The position numbers were made by a program, and so were the translations under genes. From NCBI GenBank assembly GCA_035771165.1, contig JAWNZC010000444.1, positions 387,001-451,000 of the forward strand: a DNA stretch of 64,000 nucleotides, read 5' to 3'. This stretch comes from Paragorgia papillata (lineage: Eukaryota; Cnidaria; Anthozoa; Scleralcyonacea; Coralliidae). Below are positions 12,101 to 22,245 of this stretch, in pieces. The number at the start of each line of letters is the position of its first letter. The stretch's first letter is position 1. The notes below the pieces were generated by a model. The model saw only the letters and a list, made by a program, of their open reading frames with translations. It was not told the origin of the DNA and ran no database searches.

Positions 12101-15100
12101 GATCTAAATACGTTTATTGCAAAATTGGTAAAAGCAGCACCTAAAACATAAAAAGCAACAGGAGAAGCAGAATCTCGTCAGAGAGCAAGGGAAATACAGT
12201 CAGTAGAAACAACAATAAATTCCCACTGAGCAATTCCTGCCCTGGACATTCATTACACTTTTGAAGGGTGCAGTAAAGACAGTGAATTTGTACCTTTAGT
12301 CTGAGGAATAAGTGGAGTGTGCACTGTAATGTAGTCGACAAGAGGCCATAGTTTATCCACCTCGAGCCATTCAATGTTAAATTCAGCTGCTCTTTCCGCA
12401 GATACAAGAGGATCGTAGCCCACAGTCTAATGAAATGTCAACAAAACAAGAAAGTTAGAGACTGTCACCGAACTGGCCAGAGTGACAGAAGCTCTGGGCA
12501 TTCAAATTTGAAAGCGTATAGGCCGGCTAACGATTTCAAATTCAGGGTTGAAAACCTTTCTGTATTCAATGTAATCCTTTAGTTTGGTTAGAAGTCAAGC
12601 AAAACTTGTGAAAGTTAGTATATTTTAAAGCATTTTGACTCCACGACTCAAACTATTCTGAAATATTCCAGATATTCTTCTTCTTGAATAATCCAAATTG
12701 GCCTGAAGTCATGTCAAAGTAGGTGAACTACGGTAGGTTTTAATAATAGAAATATTACAATTTAATAATTTTTTTTTTGACAATAAATACAAAATGTGTA
12801 TGGATCGGTGGCCCGTTGCGGGTGGTGAAACAATACGAATTGTCTGAATAAGAATAGAGTTAAATTCTCGTAAGATAAAGATTGTGCACCAATATGGCCG
12901 CCATTACATTGTTTCTGTGCACCAATATGGCCGCCGTGACGTCAGATGAAAACCAAGTATTCTTCCCAGTTTGTTTGATTCTTTGGTCTTGTACAAATTC
13001 GCTTAGTAGCGTCGACAGAGGGGGAGGGGGAGGGGGGTAACCTGGATAATTACCCTGGGGAATATAGGGGGCCGTAATATTTCAGTCCAAGAGATTTATT
13101 ATTGCTGTATATAAATAGACCTTAAAAAAATAAAACTTACAGGCCTCTGGAAAAGAGTAGACAAGATAAATTCAAGTTGCGAGGAGTTACATTACTAGCA
13201 AAGATTGGCGTTTAGAATACTTGATAACGATGGTATTAAAACATTGATTTCGGTGGGAGCCCCGGCTCCAATGTTTGACCTAGCGTCCATTCCGGCTCTC
13301 GAAGGCCCTGAAGTTGGTCCAAAATAAAACTCACCTTCATACCAAATGATTGCATCCTTGTGGCTACTTCCAAGCCAATTCTCCCCAGGCCAACAATGCC
13401 TAATGTTTTGCCAAATAATTCGTTTCCCATGAACTGAACACAAAGAAATACATGAAATACATGCACATCAAGTTAATATTAATTTAATTAATTGATCGTA
13501 CCGAAAAAGATGGCGTCTTGTACACTTAACCACAATCCTTTGCGTACATTAAATATTGTTTCTTGCAGAATAATCAGAAGATAGTTTTAAAGGAGTAAAC
13601 TTTGGTAGGAATGAAGTTCTTGCTTATTTAATCCATGTTAGCATGATAAACAATGTTTAGTTGTTAATAGAGCTGATTTGACGTCGCAAAGCATTATGGT
13701 TAAATGTGCCGCCGCCATCTTTTTCGGTACCATCAATTGAAATTTAACGATGTAATGTTAAACTTTGACTACAGATATATTAATGCACTTGTACCTTCTT
13801 TCGATCCCATTTCCCTTCTTTCATGGATGCTGCTGCCTGTGGTATATTCCTAAAATGTCACACACTCATTTCACTTTTCATTCTGCAGTATTACATTATA
13901 TCGGCTAATTTTCCTTCATTAGAATAATTTTCATGCAAATTGACTATCGTTCACAGTTCATTACTGTAACTGCAAGTGGAGTACTGCGTATAGGCAGTGT
14001 TTTAGATAGAGCAAAGTGAAAAGATGGTAAACTGCCGAGATTAATTTTTTACAACGAAATAAGTTGCTGACGTCCCGAACGGAGCCAGTGATGAGAAAAA
14101 AATATGGTTTTAAAACATTTTACTCTGATGAAGGGCTCCGCTTGAAACGTCAGTATTTCGTTATCAAAACTTCCTCTAATTGGTCATCACGTTGATTTAT
14201 ACATTAATAAATTAGTAAATGAGACAAATTGGAGTTGGAGACAGAAGAGGACACCACGGACACATGCAGATTCAAAATAGCACTAAACGTTTTATAACAA
14301 AATGAATAAAAATCCCCTTAACTTACAGTAAATGTTATCTATAAAGAATACATGTAACTGATGTAAGTGTAATCTACCTAAAGAATATGTGTATCCCAGT
14401 CTAACGTAGTCTCCGGAGTGTTTATAGCGAGCCATAAGAACGTCTGCGAAGGAGACTATAAGTCTATCCAAAAAAGTGGTTAAAGGACATTGGCAATAAA
14501 AATTAAGTATGTCTAATTTGAAATTACCCCTCTATTAACTATGTTTGAAAGAACTCGTAAAATTGTAATAGAAGATCTTTTACAAATGTTTTGGATCTTT
14601 CTTCATTTTCAAGATATTCCAGTTTGTTTGATATGTAAATTAGATTGTGTCTGACGTCAGGAGCAGGGTACAGTATATTCACACCTAGCAAAATCAGTTA
14701 TATAGGCCCGTTTCAGACGGCGTATTTTTCATGAGCCGTATCGGCAGTTTGTATTAAGGTCGACCTAATTATGAAATACGGCCGTCGCGGTCGTATTATA
14801 TGACTGTGGCACGACTTTGATTCAAATGACATATTTTTCATGAGCCGTATCTAATGCATAAATTATATATTAATGTTTAATGTATGATATTACCCACAGT
14901 TCGAATACGAATATGCATTTAATTATATTCGACTCAATAAATACGGCGTCTGAATCAAACGTCGTTTTTTGGTCGAACTATGGTCGAACCAATTTGTATT
15001 AGCTACGGCTCATGATAAATACGCCGTCTGAAATAACTTGAAACTGTACCCTGCTCCTGACGTCAGAGATCACCTAATTCACATATCAAACAAATTGAAA

Positions 15101-18100
15101 TATTTAAAAAACGAAGAAAGATACAAAAAAGTTGTAAAAGATCTTCTATTGCAATTTTACGAGTTCTTTCAAATTTGACAAACTTCATTTTTGTTGCCAA
15201 TATCCTTTAAATTAAAGCAGCTGAAGATATGCATTTCAAACAACTGTAGAAAAACATTATTTATTTATTGATTTGCGGATACCCCATGTATAAATTAAAT
15301 TTAACCACATGGTGTATCCGCAAATCAATAAGTAAGTAATATATTCCACCATGACTGAAGCTACAAAACAATTATAATAGAAAAACATCTAACCTTGCCA
15401 TTGAAGCCATCATAGCACAAGTATGTTCAGCTGCACTAAGCGTGTTCCCACTAGGAGTGCTGAAATAGATGAATAATGGTAGCAAGGTTTATTACTCGTA
15501 ACATTAAATATCTTAAAAGGTCTTGACTATAGGGTCTTAAAAGACGTAAAACCAGAAATTTCCAAATTTCCGGAGGAACATGCATGCCTTCAGTGCCGTT
15601 CGCCGAAAAAATGGAAAAGATTGTGATAACCACTATCACACCGTTTATTGCATACCAATTGTATTTAAAATCTTAAAGTTTCTGTCTCAGTTAATTAAAG
15701 GGGGAAAAGGCCGTTTGGCGTTCGAGAGGACGCCGAGTCTTTGGATTAAAGCGAGATTAAAGCGAGATCAAAAGGAAGCTGATATCGTAGAAGGTACCAT
15801 CCTGACAGACAGTGCCATCTCGTTCGTGCATGTCAAGGAAGTATCTTGGAAAAAGTGGCTCGAATTTACAACCTATAGTCCTCCTCGGCCTAGCTGTACC
15901 TACTAACTTTTAGAAAAGCCACAAACAGCTGTATCGCGAGGGTTAAAGTGAAAAAGACGAAAAATGTTTTACGTGTTTCTAGAGCTATTAAGTGTTTGAG
16001 ACCAGCAATAGTTAATGTTTCATTCTATTTCATATGTATATATAGCTGCCGCTTTGATTGCTAGTGTTATGGCCGATTGAGTACTTAATATTTTGCTATG
16101 TTTATATATACAGTAAGTGTATATAACATTTTAGCTTCATGATGACTAAGGCTTCATTTTAATACTGTGAGTAAAAACTGTAAATCTTGCTTTTTACCAT
16201 TAATAGCTTTAGAAAAGAACATCACACTTACTGTAAAAGCCTTCCTTTTTTAAATCAAACTCAACTAAACTGCACTACACTAAACTAAACTACACCATAC
16301 CACACTAACTAAACTTTATTAATACTGGATAGCCCTATCTGTCATGACTACGGTACTTGTCTCACATCCATCTAAACTGTTCTCCGAAGAGGTCCAGTAA
16401 AGGCTGTCCATCATTGGTCCAGTATTACTACACCTGTAGCAGGAGCAAACCAGAGTACCAATTACAAAAAAACAATGGTTTTTGTGGTTTCTTTCTAGCA
16501 CAACTAAATTTACAATTTCTCACACGAAAGAACTTTAGTAAAATCAAAGTCAAAGCACGATTGACCCTGAATGCTGAAAATTTGTCCACTAGACATTTAG
16601 ACACCGTAAAATCATGTTTCTCATCATATGTTATCCAAGAAAATTACATTATTTTCATTTTGGTGATAATGTAGTTCTGCCTTCAGAATTCTCTGTAGAA
16701 GTTGTTGATTTTTTCCAGGCAACCCTATAGCTAGTGTGTATATATAATATACCTGTACACACATGCACACAATTAGACAGGACTGCAGAGCGATGACTGG
16801 AGGCCTGGGGCAAAATGGCTGGGTGGAGGCCCCATGCCCCTCCCTGAAAATGTTTAAATCCTTGGGTTTCTGAAAGGGTATTTCCTGCATTTTGAAGGCT
16901 GTGGTTATTAAAGTTTGAAATAAACAACTAAATCTACCTTTTGCTAATAGTAATATTGTGGGCTCTTTTAGTATACTAAATATCTCTTGGAGTATTAAAA
17001 CAATATCTATGAGGACCCTTGATCTCTGAGGCCCCATAGTGTATGAGGCCCTGGAGCAAATTCCCCCCCTGCTCTCATGGCCATGCAATTAGATATCCTG
17101 AAGTTATAATTGGGTGGAGTATAAATCTGCATGAAAGAGTTGTTCATAAGAGGGAGAAGATTCTTTTCTATGGTGACCTAGGAGGAGTGTATGCAAATGA
17201 CTCACTTCATCACAATCACTCCGTTTCGTGTTGCTGCTGTAATATCAATATTATCAACTCCAGTTCCAGCACGGCCAACTAATTTCAGACGTTTTCCAGC
17301 TTGAAGAACCTCATTGGTGACTTTGGTTGCTGAGCGAACTATCAAAGCATCGTAGTTCTAAAAACAGAAGCATTCTTAGGGGGTGTTTATATGGAAGCGA
17401 GCCAGCCCAGGCACCCAAGCTAGCCCACGTTGCAGAGATCTCACTTATGCTATTATTTCTTGTTAATTTTCATTATACCGAAATGGCAGTGCTGCAGATT
17501 AGCTGCAGATGTAATTAGTTTTCTTGACTGCAAGTCAAAATGCATTTAAACTGCATGCTTCTGCATTATGAATTGATGAAATAATTTAAGCAAAGTGCTG
17601 CACATTCAAATGTGCAGTCAAACAAAGTTTTCAAATTCAGTGTACAGTCAATATGCAGCTAATCTGCAACACAAAGTTGCGGAACTAGCACTGCATGTTC
17701 GATACTTACATAATTTAATAAATTACAGCATGCAATTAAGTTCTGTTTGTTCATGTACAGTACAGTTCATATTTAAAAAATGAGATTTTGTGTCTTGCCA
17801 GAACTGATAAATTGTACAATTAGCACAACAAGAAAGCCAGCCCAGCTAGGTAGTTTAACTCTCACTGAAACTGATGTCCGTGTTGTCAAATAAGCTAATT
17901 CAATTTAGAAAATGTGGAACACTCAGTTGAAACTTTGAAACACATTTTTATTCATGAACAACATAGAACAATTCAAACCAGATGGTGAAGATGTGAAAAG
18001 TAAAGAATTATAATAACAAAGTGTTAAAGCTGCGCCCATCGGTTAATACACGTAATCGATTAATCGTTGCCAACAATCGATTAATAATCGATTAATTAAT

Positions 18101-18895
18101 CGTGGACAATTCTGGACAACGAAATGTTTCCAGACATCGCTTCGACTTCGAGACATGATGGACAGACAGCGGAGGCAAAGAGAAAGAAACTGTGTTACAA
18201 AGCGCAAGTTGAGTGTCTTTCTAATCTAAGCTATCGAATTTTCCAAATTAAAAGCGTTTTCAGTTTAGCTTTCAAGCAAAGTTTGCACGAGTTTGACTGA
18301 GACTTGACCCGTGAACTTGACGCACTATTGCCTATTGCTATGCAAGTAATAATTCATCCTGATTGGTCCATCTTGAATTGACAGCCAATGAGAGCGAGTA
18401 CTAACAGAGAGGACAACTTCCTTAGAGACAAAGGATGAAAACAAGTCGCGTTTGACATTTGATACGCTTTAAATACTTTTTAACACCGCGAATGCCACAA
18501 CGACAAAGCCATCGTTCCACAACTTTTTTATTCCGGAAAGAAACTCATTCCGGTATCATCCTGTGTGCTATTGTTTTCGATGATCCAATTATTGTTAAAA
18601 ATAATCGATTGTCGAAAAAAACGGAAAAATAATCGATTAATCGGGCGCAGCTCTACAAAGTGTGCATTCTTTAAAATCTATGAAGATCGAGTTTATAATG
18701 TACTGTACTCTTAAGCTTAATAATAAAATGTTATCGTATATTTTGCTTAACCATGTCTTCGTTTTTTAAGAATAAAACCTTTGGAATTTCTTAGGGGGTG
18801 GGAGGGGTCCATGTTTAAAAGTACTGGAAATTCCTGAGGGGTGGGGAGGGTGTATGTGAAAACCAAAATGTCTCCAAAATGGGGGGGGGGGGGGT

Positions 18896-18927
<32 letters not shown>

Positions 18928-19990
18928 CAATTCAAATTTACTTTTTCAATACATTGCAATTTATTATATAATGGCTTTTGATTATTTTATGCTATACAGC
19001 AAAATTGGTGAATATTAATTACCACATGCAAATATTAACGCTGAGAAAAAGTGCCCTTTTAAAATGACTGCCCCCACCGCCTTAACTAGCTTCTGGTGCT
19101 CCTGATATAAACACCCTCTTAGTTCATTCAAATGGGCTAGCTCGGGTACCTGACTGACTCACGTCAATATAAACACCTTCTTAGTTCATTCTGCATCAAT
19201 AATTTTCCACAGTTAATAAAGGCGTAAATAGTGACCTTTATCACCTTGCATATATTAAATGAATAACTAATATTGCTTTAAAACTACATCTAGAATATGA
19301 TTTTTTCATCTCGCAAGTCAACAAATAAATTCACAATTATTATTATAAAATAGAGTGTTTTATTGATGTTTCCGCCACTATTATAAAAACAATAATCTCA
19401 CATGTGTGATTATTTATGATAATCTCACATGTGTTGATTATCGTGAAATGTATTAGAGTTTACTGCTCTATTTTTGTGGGGAAATAGGACTATTTTTATA
19501 TAATAAACAGAACAATACATGAATGCTTGGAAATATGAAATTTATTTGTCGTGTTGACCAAGATATCTCGAACAAATATTAAGTGTGACTAGTCAACACT
19601 CGAAATAAATTTCATATTTCCGCGCATCCATGTATTATTCTCTATATAATGACGGATATCATCTAAATCAAGATTCAAGAATGATCTACTGTAAGTAGGT
19701 AGAGTTAACTTTAGTAATAGGTAAATGAGAAAGCCATACTAGTCCGGTGAAAGATAACGTAGACACAGAAATATATAGCAGTACACTGCGATATAAAACT
19801 ATAGATCACTGTTTAATACAATGACATTGACACACGTTAATAAACTCACGGGAATCGCCTTCAATAACTCATCTTTGGTCAATTTCGTATCAGCTTTCAC
19901 GTTAATGCCATTTTGACTCAGTATTTCTTGACAACAATTGTCCAGGTTATCGCAAATCAGAACATTCTGAATCTTGAGTTGAAAGGCCAT
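5772..19990 (-). CDS. PHGDH: D-3-phosphoglycerate dehydrogenase, ten exons (gene span)
   Basis: Joined exons (minus strand): 19990-19850, 17357-17206, 15459-15394, 13849-13795, 13433-13335, 12426-12294, 11530-11369, 8974-8829, 8397-8140, 6158-5772. All junctions are GT-AG and in frame, giving 1,599 nt, i.e. 532 residues plus stop, against 533 in human. The enzyme oxidises 3-phosphoglycerate to 3-phosphohydroxypyruvate with NAD+, the first cytosolic step of serine synthesis. Visible are the substrate-site motif GRAGTGVDN (75-83), the dinucleotide motif GLGRIG (153-158) and the catalytic triad Arg237 (NCARGG), Glu266 (TEPP) and His286 (CPHLGAS). The C-terminal regulatory region is present but more diverged, as is usual for animals. 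Two extra residues lie between the catalytic Glu and His. Nothing suggests a pseudogene. Confidence 0.96.
6281..6735. repeat. Interspersed repeat, copy 1 (pair with 50446-50960)
   Basis: Starts near TTATCGGGCATTGTGGTG and carries CGGCTAAAATGGAGAATTC. The order of blocks matches 50446-50960 throughout, and both copies end with a GGGC-rich hairpin containing a CTTTCGGCTCGG-type apex. It lies in PHGDH intron 9 and has no open frame. The family is unknown to me. Confidence 0.75.
6711..7066. repeat. GC-rich repeat with GTTTATATGG and CGAGTTAC motifs
   Basis: GTTTATATGG-type phrases and CGAGTTAC or its variants recur several times (about 6721, 6784, 6909, 6978). Related phrases appear at 17383 and, inverted, at 19100-19190. 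It looks like a degenerate short transposon family. Lies in PHGDH intron 9. Confidence 0.45.
7213..7722. repeat. Minisatellite, 11 units of about 45-50 bp
   Basis: Eleven head-to-tail units share CATTCAAAATGATTTTTATT and GACCGTGAAT. Two length classes differ by whether the junction reads GAATTCGCTT or GAATCGCATTCGCTT. Units near 7510 and 7700 share a private AAAAGC variant. One minus-strand frame is open across the array by chance of unit length and is not taken as a gene. Lies in PHGDH intron 9. Confidence 0.95.
8140..8397 (-). CDS. PHGDH: PHGDH exon 9
   Basis: Encodes [20 protein letters not shown] and onward to EMGLK (86 codons, phase 0 at both ends). It matches the region after the catalytic core that links to the allosteric domain (human VNAQALTSAF...). 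Confidence 0.94.
8829..8974 (-). CDS. PHGDH: PHGDH exon 8 (catalytic His)
   Basis: Contains [20 protein letters not shown], with the catalytic His286. The exon completes a glycine codon split from exon 7 and ends at GCT|GTAAGT. Confidence 0.95.
9030..9845. mobile_element. Non-autonomous DNA transposon with CAGTGGCGCAACTA ends
   Basis: The left end CAGTGGCGCAACTA at 9030 is mirrored by TAGTTGCGCCACTG ending at 9845, an 816-bp unit. The ends resemble hAT termini, but no clean 8-bp target duplication is visible. A separate palindrome is nested at about 9325-9470. No transposase frame. Lies in PHGDH intron 7. Confidence 0.75.
9325..9470. repeat. Nested hairpin with AATTATCAAGGTC arms
   Basis: AACAATTATTGGA, GATATAAAGAATTATCAAGG and their complements flank a GC-rich apex with repeated CGAAGGC/GCCGAAG. 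It is nested inside the 9030-9845 element. Confidence 0.7.
9940..10235. mobile_element. Degenerate copy of the 53051-53360 MITE family
   Basis: Contains ACCATAGTTAATAGAACG on the left, the shared internal phrase CCAATAGCAACG and the inverted end TCTATGGTTAGACTGCG. An internal 20-bp tandem duplication (GGAAATTTGTGCAACTTCA twice, near 10030) is private to this copy. Confidence 0.5.
10468..11245 (+). pseudogene. LINE 3' end: C-terminal part of ORF2 and 3' UTR
   Basis: The frame through 10471-10941 reads [16 protein letters not shown], then [19 protein letters not shown], then FFYKALYG and a basic/aromatic C-terminus ending at a TAA. This is the region following the reverse transcriptase domain of CR1/Jockey-like LINEs, truncated at its 5' end as usual. 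It is followed by about 300 bases of 3' UTR ending near CATTAAAGTTG. It lies in PHGDH intron 7, opposite to the gene. It is open over 150 codons, so fairly recent. Confidence 0.88.
11369..11530 (-). CDS. PHGDH: PHGDH exon 7 (catalytic Arg and Glu)
   Basis: Encodes [19 protein letters not shown], then [15 protein letters not shown], then [11 protein letters not shown], with Arg237 and Glu266. This is the most conserved block of the family. The acceptor is TATATTAG and the donor ACAG|GTAACC. Confidence 0.97.
11665..11899. mobile_element. MITE with AATAGGCGA ends
   Basis: The left arm AATAGGCGAATTTTAGGG...GCACGCATCATTTT is inverted at 11861-11899 with a few substitutions, giving about 38-bp terminal inverted repeats around a 160-bp centre. 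Lies in PHGDH intron 6. Confidence 0.7.
12294..12426 (-). CDS. PHGDH: PHGDH exon 6
   Basis: Encodes [20 protein letters not shown] and on to [14 protein letters not shown] plus the first base of a split glycine. YDP follows the Rossmann segment and supplies the acidic residue that favours NAD over NADP. HTPL is a core family motif. Confidence 0.96.
12883..12951. repeat. Local direct duplication TGTGCACCAATATGGCCGCC
   Basis: The 20-mer occurs near 12884 and again near 12915 in PHGDH intron 5. A separate G-rich run (GGGGGAGGGGGAGGGGGG) lies at about 13020-13037 and could form a quadruplex. Confidence 0.6.
13335..13433 (-). CDS. PHGDH: PHGDH exon 5 (NAD-binding motif)
   Basis: 33 codons in phase 0, [20 protein letters not shown] then [13 protein letters not shown], containing the Rossmann GxGxxG at residues 153-158. 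It is nearly identical to human over this stretch. Confidence 0.97.
13795..13849 (-). CDS. PHGDH: PHGDH exon 4
   Basis: A 55-base exon, [18 protein letters not shown], completing the arginine codon split from exon 3. Human reads QIPQATASMKDGKWERKK. Confidence 0.95.
14480..15210. mobile_element. TTAA-type foldback element, copy 2, with nested MITE
   Basis: The left end TTAAAGGACATTGGCAATAA is inverted at the right as TTGCCAATATCCTTTAA. Both arms carry AGTTTGTTTGATATG-type and CTGACGTCAG blocks in mirror order. The centre (14707-15036) is occupied by a second palindromic element. Lies in PHGDH intron 3. Related copies are at 45191, 54383, 59442 and 61884. Confidence 0.85.
14707..15036. mobile_element. 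MITE nested in the foldback element
   Basis: TTTCAGACGGCGTATTTTTC and its inverse (GATAAATACGCCGTCTGAAAT) bound a unit of about 330 bp with repeated inner copies of ATGAGCCGTAT. It sits at the loop of the larger palindrome, so it entered later. Confidence 0.75.
15258..15338. repeat. Perfect-looking hairpin with GATTTGCGGATACC arms
   Basis: ATTGATTTGCGGATACCCCA on the left and its near-complement CATGGTGTATCCGCAAATCA on the right enclose an AT-rich loop of about 20 bases. Just downstream of PHGDH exon 3, in intron 3. Confidence 0.75.
15394..15459 (-). CDS. PHGDH: PHGDH exon 3
   Basis: 66 bases encoding [20 protein letters not shown] and MAR. Codons are split at both ends and both complete correctly. 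Human reads [23 protein letters not shown]. Confidence 0.96.
15540..16780. other. PHGDH intron 2, left part, mostly unrecognised
   Basis: Holds a 108-codon chance frame with no family likeness and a low-complexity ACTAAACTA-type tract at about 16258-16320. Nothing else could be supported. Confidence 0.5.
16790..17085. repeat. hAT-like repeat piece with the CCCCATGCCCC / TTTCCTGCATTTTG cassette
   Basis: GGAGGCCCCATGCCCCTCCC is followed by a degenerate TTTCTGAAAGGGTATTTCCT and GCATTTTGAAGG. The same cassette occurs inside the defined hAT-like element at 28097-28677 and at 30036 and 41630, and inverted at 26150 and 42545. The right end has GGCCCTGGAGCAAATTCCCC. Lies in PHGDH intron 2, 120 bases from exon 2. 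Confidence 0.6.
17206..17357 (-). CDS. PHGDH: PHGDH exon 2 (substrate-site motif)
   Basis: Encodes [20 protein letters not shown] and onward through [19 protein letters not shown] to VIVM. The RSATKV and GRAGTGVDN motifs form the substrate site. The donor is ATGAA|GTGAGT with a split asparagine codon. Confidence 0.97.
18025..18655. mobile_element. hAT-type non-autonomous transposon with 8-bp target duplication
   Basis: Terminal inverted repeats TAAAGCTGCGCCC (left) and TAGAGCTGCGCCC (right end, inverted) bound 631 bp. Each is followed inward by ATCGATTAATCG-rich subterminal repeats. The direct repeat CAAAGTGT flanks both sides (18017-18024 and 18656-18663), the 8-bp duplication typical of hAT. 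No transposase frame. Lies in PHGDH intron 1. Confidence 0.9.
18780..18910. repeat. G-rich repeat with a long G-run
   Basis: GGGGGTGGGAGGGGTCC and a similar GGGGTGGGGAGGG are followed by an uninterrupted G-run near 18880-18894. It could form a quadruplex. Lies in PHGDH intron 1. Confidence 0.55.
19352..19648. mobile_element. Palindromic repeat family, copy 1 (inverse copy at 26565-26825)
   Basis: Begins ATAGAGTGTTTTATTGATG, contains the twice-repeated ATAATCTCACATGTG and ends with the inverted pair around GAAATATGAAATTTATTTG. The copy at 26565 reads the same blocks in reverse order and complement. Lies in PHGDH intron 1. Confidence 0.8.
19850..19990 (-). CDS. PHGDH: PHGDH exon 1 (start)
   Basis: 47 codons from ATG at 19990-19988: [20 protein letters not shown] and on to KDELLKAIP, ending at CCC|GTGAGT. 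An in-frame ATG nine codons upstream exists, but MAF... aligns with the human start (MAFANLRKVLISDSLD), so the inner ATG is preferred. Confidence 0.93.
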
Positions 19991-20330
19991 CTTGTCTTTA
20001 TAACAACCGTTGTACACGTGTGTTTAGAAAATACTTAGATTTCTCATGCAATATAAACTGAACAGATCATCATTGTATTTTATATTACATTTTATACAGT
20101 TTGTCCACGTAAAAGCCACGTGCTGTTAACCGCTGACCTAACCTGAGTATCAGTCTAAAAGGGTGAAGCTGGGCGTAAAATATTTGGACTATCCTAACAA
20201 GAACCACAGCAAGACCCTACCACTATTAAGAACTCCAGGCTGAAATTAAGAATTTATTTATATAAGAATATAAGAACCTATCCCAGGCTGATTTGGTAAA
20301 ATGTAGGTTCTTGTTAGTGGGTTTTTACTG
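19991..20330. other. PHGDH 5' flank, no promoter motif recognised
   Basis: This is where the 5' UTR and promoter should lie. No TATA box at a credible distance or CpG-rich patch was seen; the sequence is AT-rich. Confidence 0.4.
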
Positions 20331-20516
20331 TATTTCAAAAAGTCATTATGCACCAGTGTGATGTCATAATGCATGGATCAATTCTTCCTGTAACCACCCC
20401 CCCCAGGCAATACCCCGGGGATTTGTAATTTTTTATGAAGCTCATGGCAAATTCTCCACCCCCGGGACTTTGAAATTTGACAATTCCCCACCCCGGGGCA
20501 ACATCAAACAAATGTA
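20331..20516. repeat. C-rich repeat with CACCCCCGGGA motifs, copy 1
   Basis: CAATTCTTCCTGTAACCACC opens a stretch with CCACCCCCGGGACTTTG and CCCCGGGGCAACATC. The inverse copy at 39106-39262 has the same blocks in reverse order, including GGTTACAGGAAGAATTGAT. Confidence 0.7.
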
Positions 20517-20653
20517 TAATTAAACACATTTTAACATCAAATGTAAATTAACTTAAACAGTGGCTCATTTCTGTTGCTGCTTCCTTTGAGCTCTACAGTA
20601 GTTTTTTCCGCTTTTTCAGCACCCCTGCGTCGATTTTCGAGCAGGGGTTGGCA

Positions 20654-20862
20654 TAGCCTGGTACCCTGGCCCAATTTCAAAAGAAATAAGGGCCAGGTAA
20701 CCACTAATCTCATTCTCGCGTCATCAGGGCTAAATCCACTTATGACGATTGCAGTTTTACTCATAGCCACTAAAAACGCGCGAAATTTCAACCAATAGGA
20801 AAGCAGAAGTCTTTAGTGGTTACCTGGCCCATATTCTTTGATTGGGCCAGGGTACCAGGCTA
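20654..20862. mobile_element. 209-bp MITE with 54-bp terminal repeats and 9-bp target duplication
   Basis: TAGCCTGGTACCCTGGCCCA is inverted exactly at the right end, and the arms continue through GGGCCAGGTAACCACTAA. The direct repeat GGGTTGGCA abuts both ends (20645-20653 and 20863-20871). A 9-bp duplication points to a Mutator- or Merlin-type transposase. The centre is only about 100 bp. Confidence 0.9.
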
Positions 20863-20871
20863 GGGTTGGCA

Positions 20872-21935
20872 GTGCCACTTGCACGAGAGGACCGCACGAG
20901 AAGACCCCTATACACGAGAGCACCCCTACCATATATGGTTCGAAGGTTATCAATATGGTGCCTTCGTCAGTTTTCTTGACTCTTGTCCACTCTCGAGGGA
21001 TTTCTGGTGAAGAAAAAATTTCGAGTTTGTCTGCTATCTAGGGGACAGTGGTTTGTGCATAACAGAGAGTAAAAATTGATCAATTTAGAATAGCGCTTTC
21101 CTCCAAACGACAAACGTTGACCTCCTCGGATGACTTGGCGTCGGAAATATTGAGTATCGCCTCGAACAAATGTTTTATACAGGTATTAAGCTTATAAAGC
21201 ATTTTTATAGTACTGAAGCGTCTGTGTAGGAAATGTACGTTTATTTTAGCCAGGACTATTTTATTCTTCTTGTGGATGTTTCGGAGACAGAACTGAGAAG
21301 ATTTGACTGAAATTTACAGTGTTATTAAAATTTTACTCTTGCCTCTACTGACAGTCTGTATACACTATTTACATGTATATATAAATATATTTCTGAAACT
21401 CATTAATAATTCATGAGGAAAATTCAGAGGTTTAATCAATGTCTGTTCCACCCCGATACAGAACTGTTATCAGTGCCTCTAAATGTGATACAGAACTGTT
21501 TAACAAAAGATCAGTTTCTGTAACAATTTATAGTGTACAGACACTTTGATTTTCAACTATCTTGAGTGAGGTACGCTGGTAGCATCCTCATACAAAAATG
21601 AAGATGCAAACATTTGGTGAACAACAACATTTGTTGAATAACAAGTGATGATCAGAATGGTTATTTATGGTACATCACTTAGAATATAAAATGTAGGACT
21701 AATGCTAAAATCAAAGCGCATCACTAATTTATTAATCGTAGGCCTATTAAACCTTACCTCGAAGGTTTATCAGCTCTTAACATGATGTAACTTAAAACGT
21801 GTTTTAGAAGTAATTTAGAGAATTTGTGTCCGTTCTGTACCGGGATACATACAGGTACTTGGCTTCACCTCATGTTTATATACCCCCAATACAGAATGGC
21901 CACTCATTCTGTAAATAGTACATATACATTATACA
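20872..21935. other. Intergenic, no gene or clear repeat
   Basis: Several GATACAGAACTGTT-like phrases recur near 21460 and 21490. No exon, terminal repeat or palindrome was found. Confidence 0.45.
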
Positions 21936-21963
21936 GTATATATATATATATATATATATATAT
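21936..21963. repeat. (AT)n microsatellite
   Basis: About 14 uninterrupted dinucleotides. Confidence 0.9.
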
Positions 21964-22028
21964 AAGTGAGTTTTGGTTCACGAAATGTTAGAGAGTGCTC
22001 AATACCATATATAGATAGAGCAAAATAC

Positions 22029-22170
22029 AAAGTATGAAGTGTAGTTTTACCTTAAAAGTCTTCGCTACCAGAGGTTTCACCCTAAACGGGATCCTAAACG
22101 CCTGATGATCCCGTTTAGGGTGAAACCTCTGGTAGCGAAGACTTTAAGGTAAAACTATACTTCATACTTT
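22029..22170. repeat. Near-perfect 142-bp hairpin
   Basis: The arms of about 64 bases start AAAGTATGAAGTGTAG and contain GGTTTCACCCTAAACGGGAT. They differ at only a few positions and leave a loop of about a dozen bases (CTAAACGCCTGAT). AT-repeats flank the right side. A young foldback or MITE. Confidence 0.9.
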
Positions 22171-22245
22171 ATATATATATATATATACATACTGTACACT
22201 AGTATGCACTAGAGGCAAGAGTAAAATTTATATATATATATATAA

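Noticed and set aside
15580..15906. 108-codon plus-strand frame in PHGDH intron 2
   Set aside because: No recognisable motif, no splice context and opposite strand to the host gene; most likely chance.
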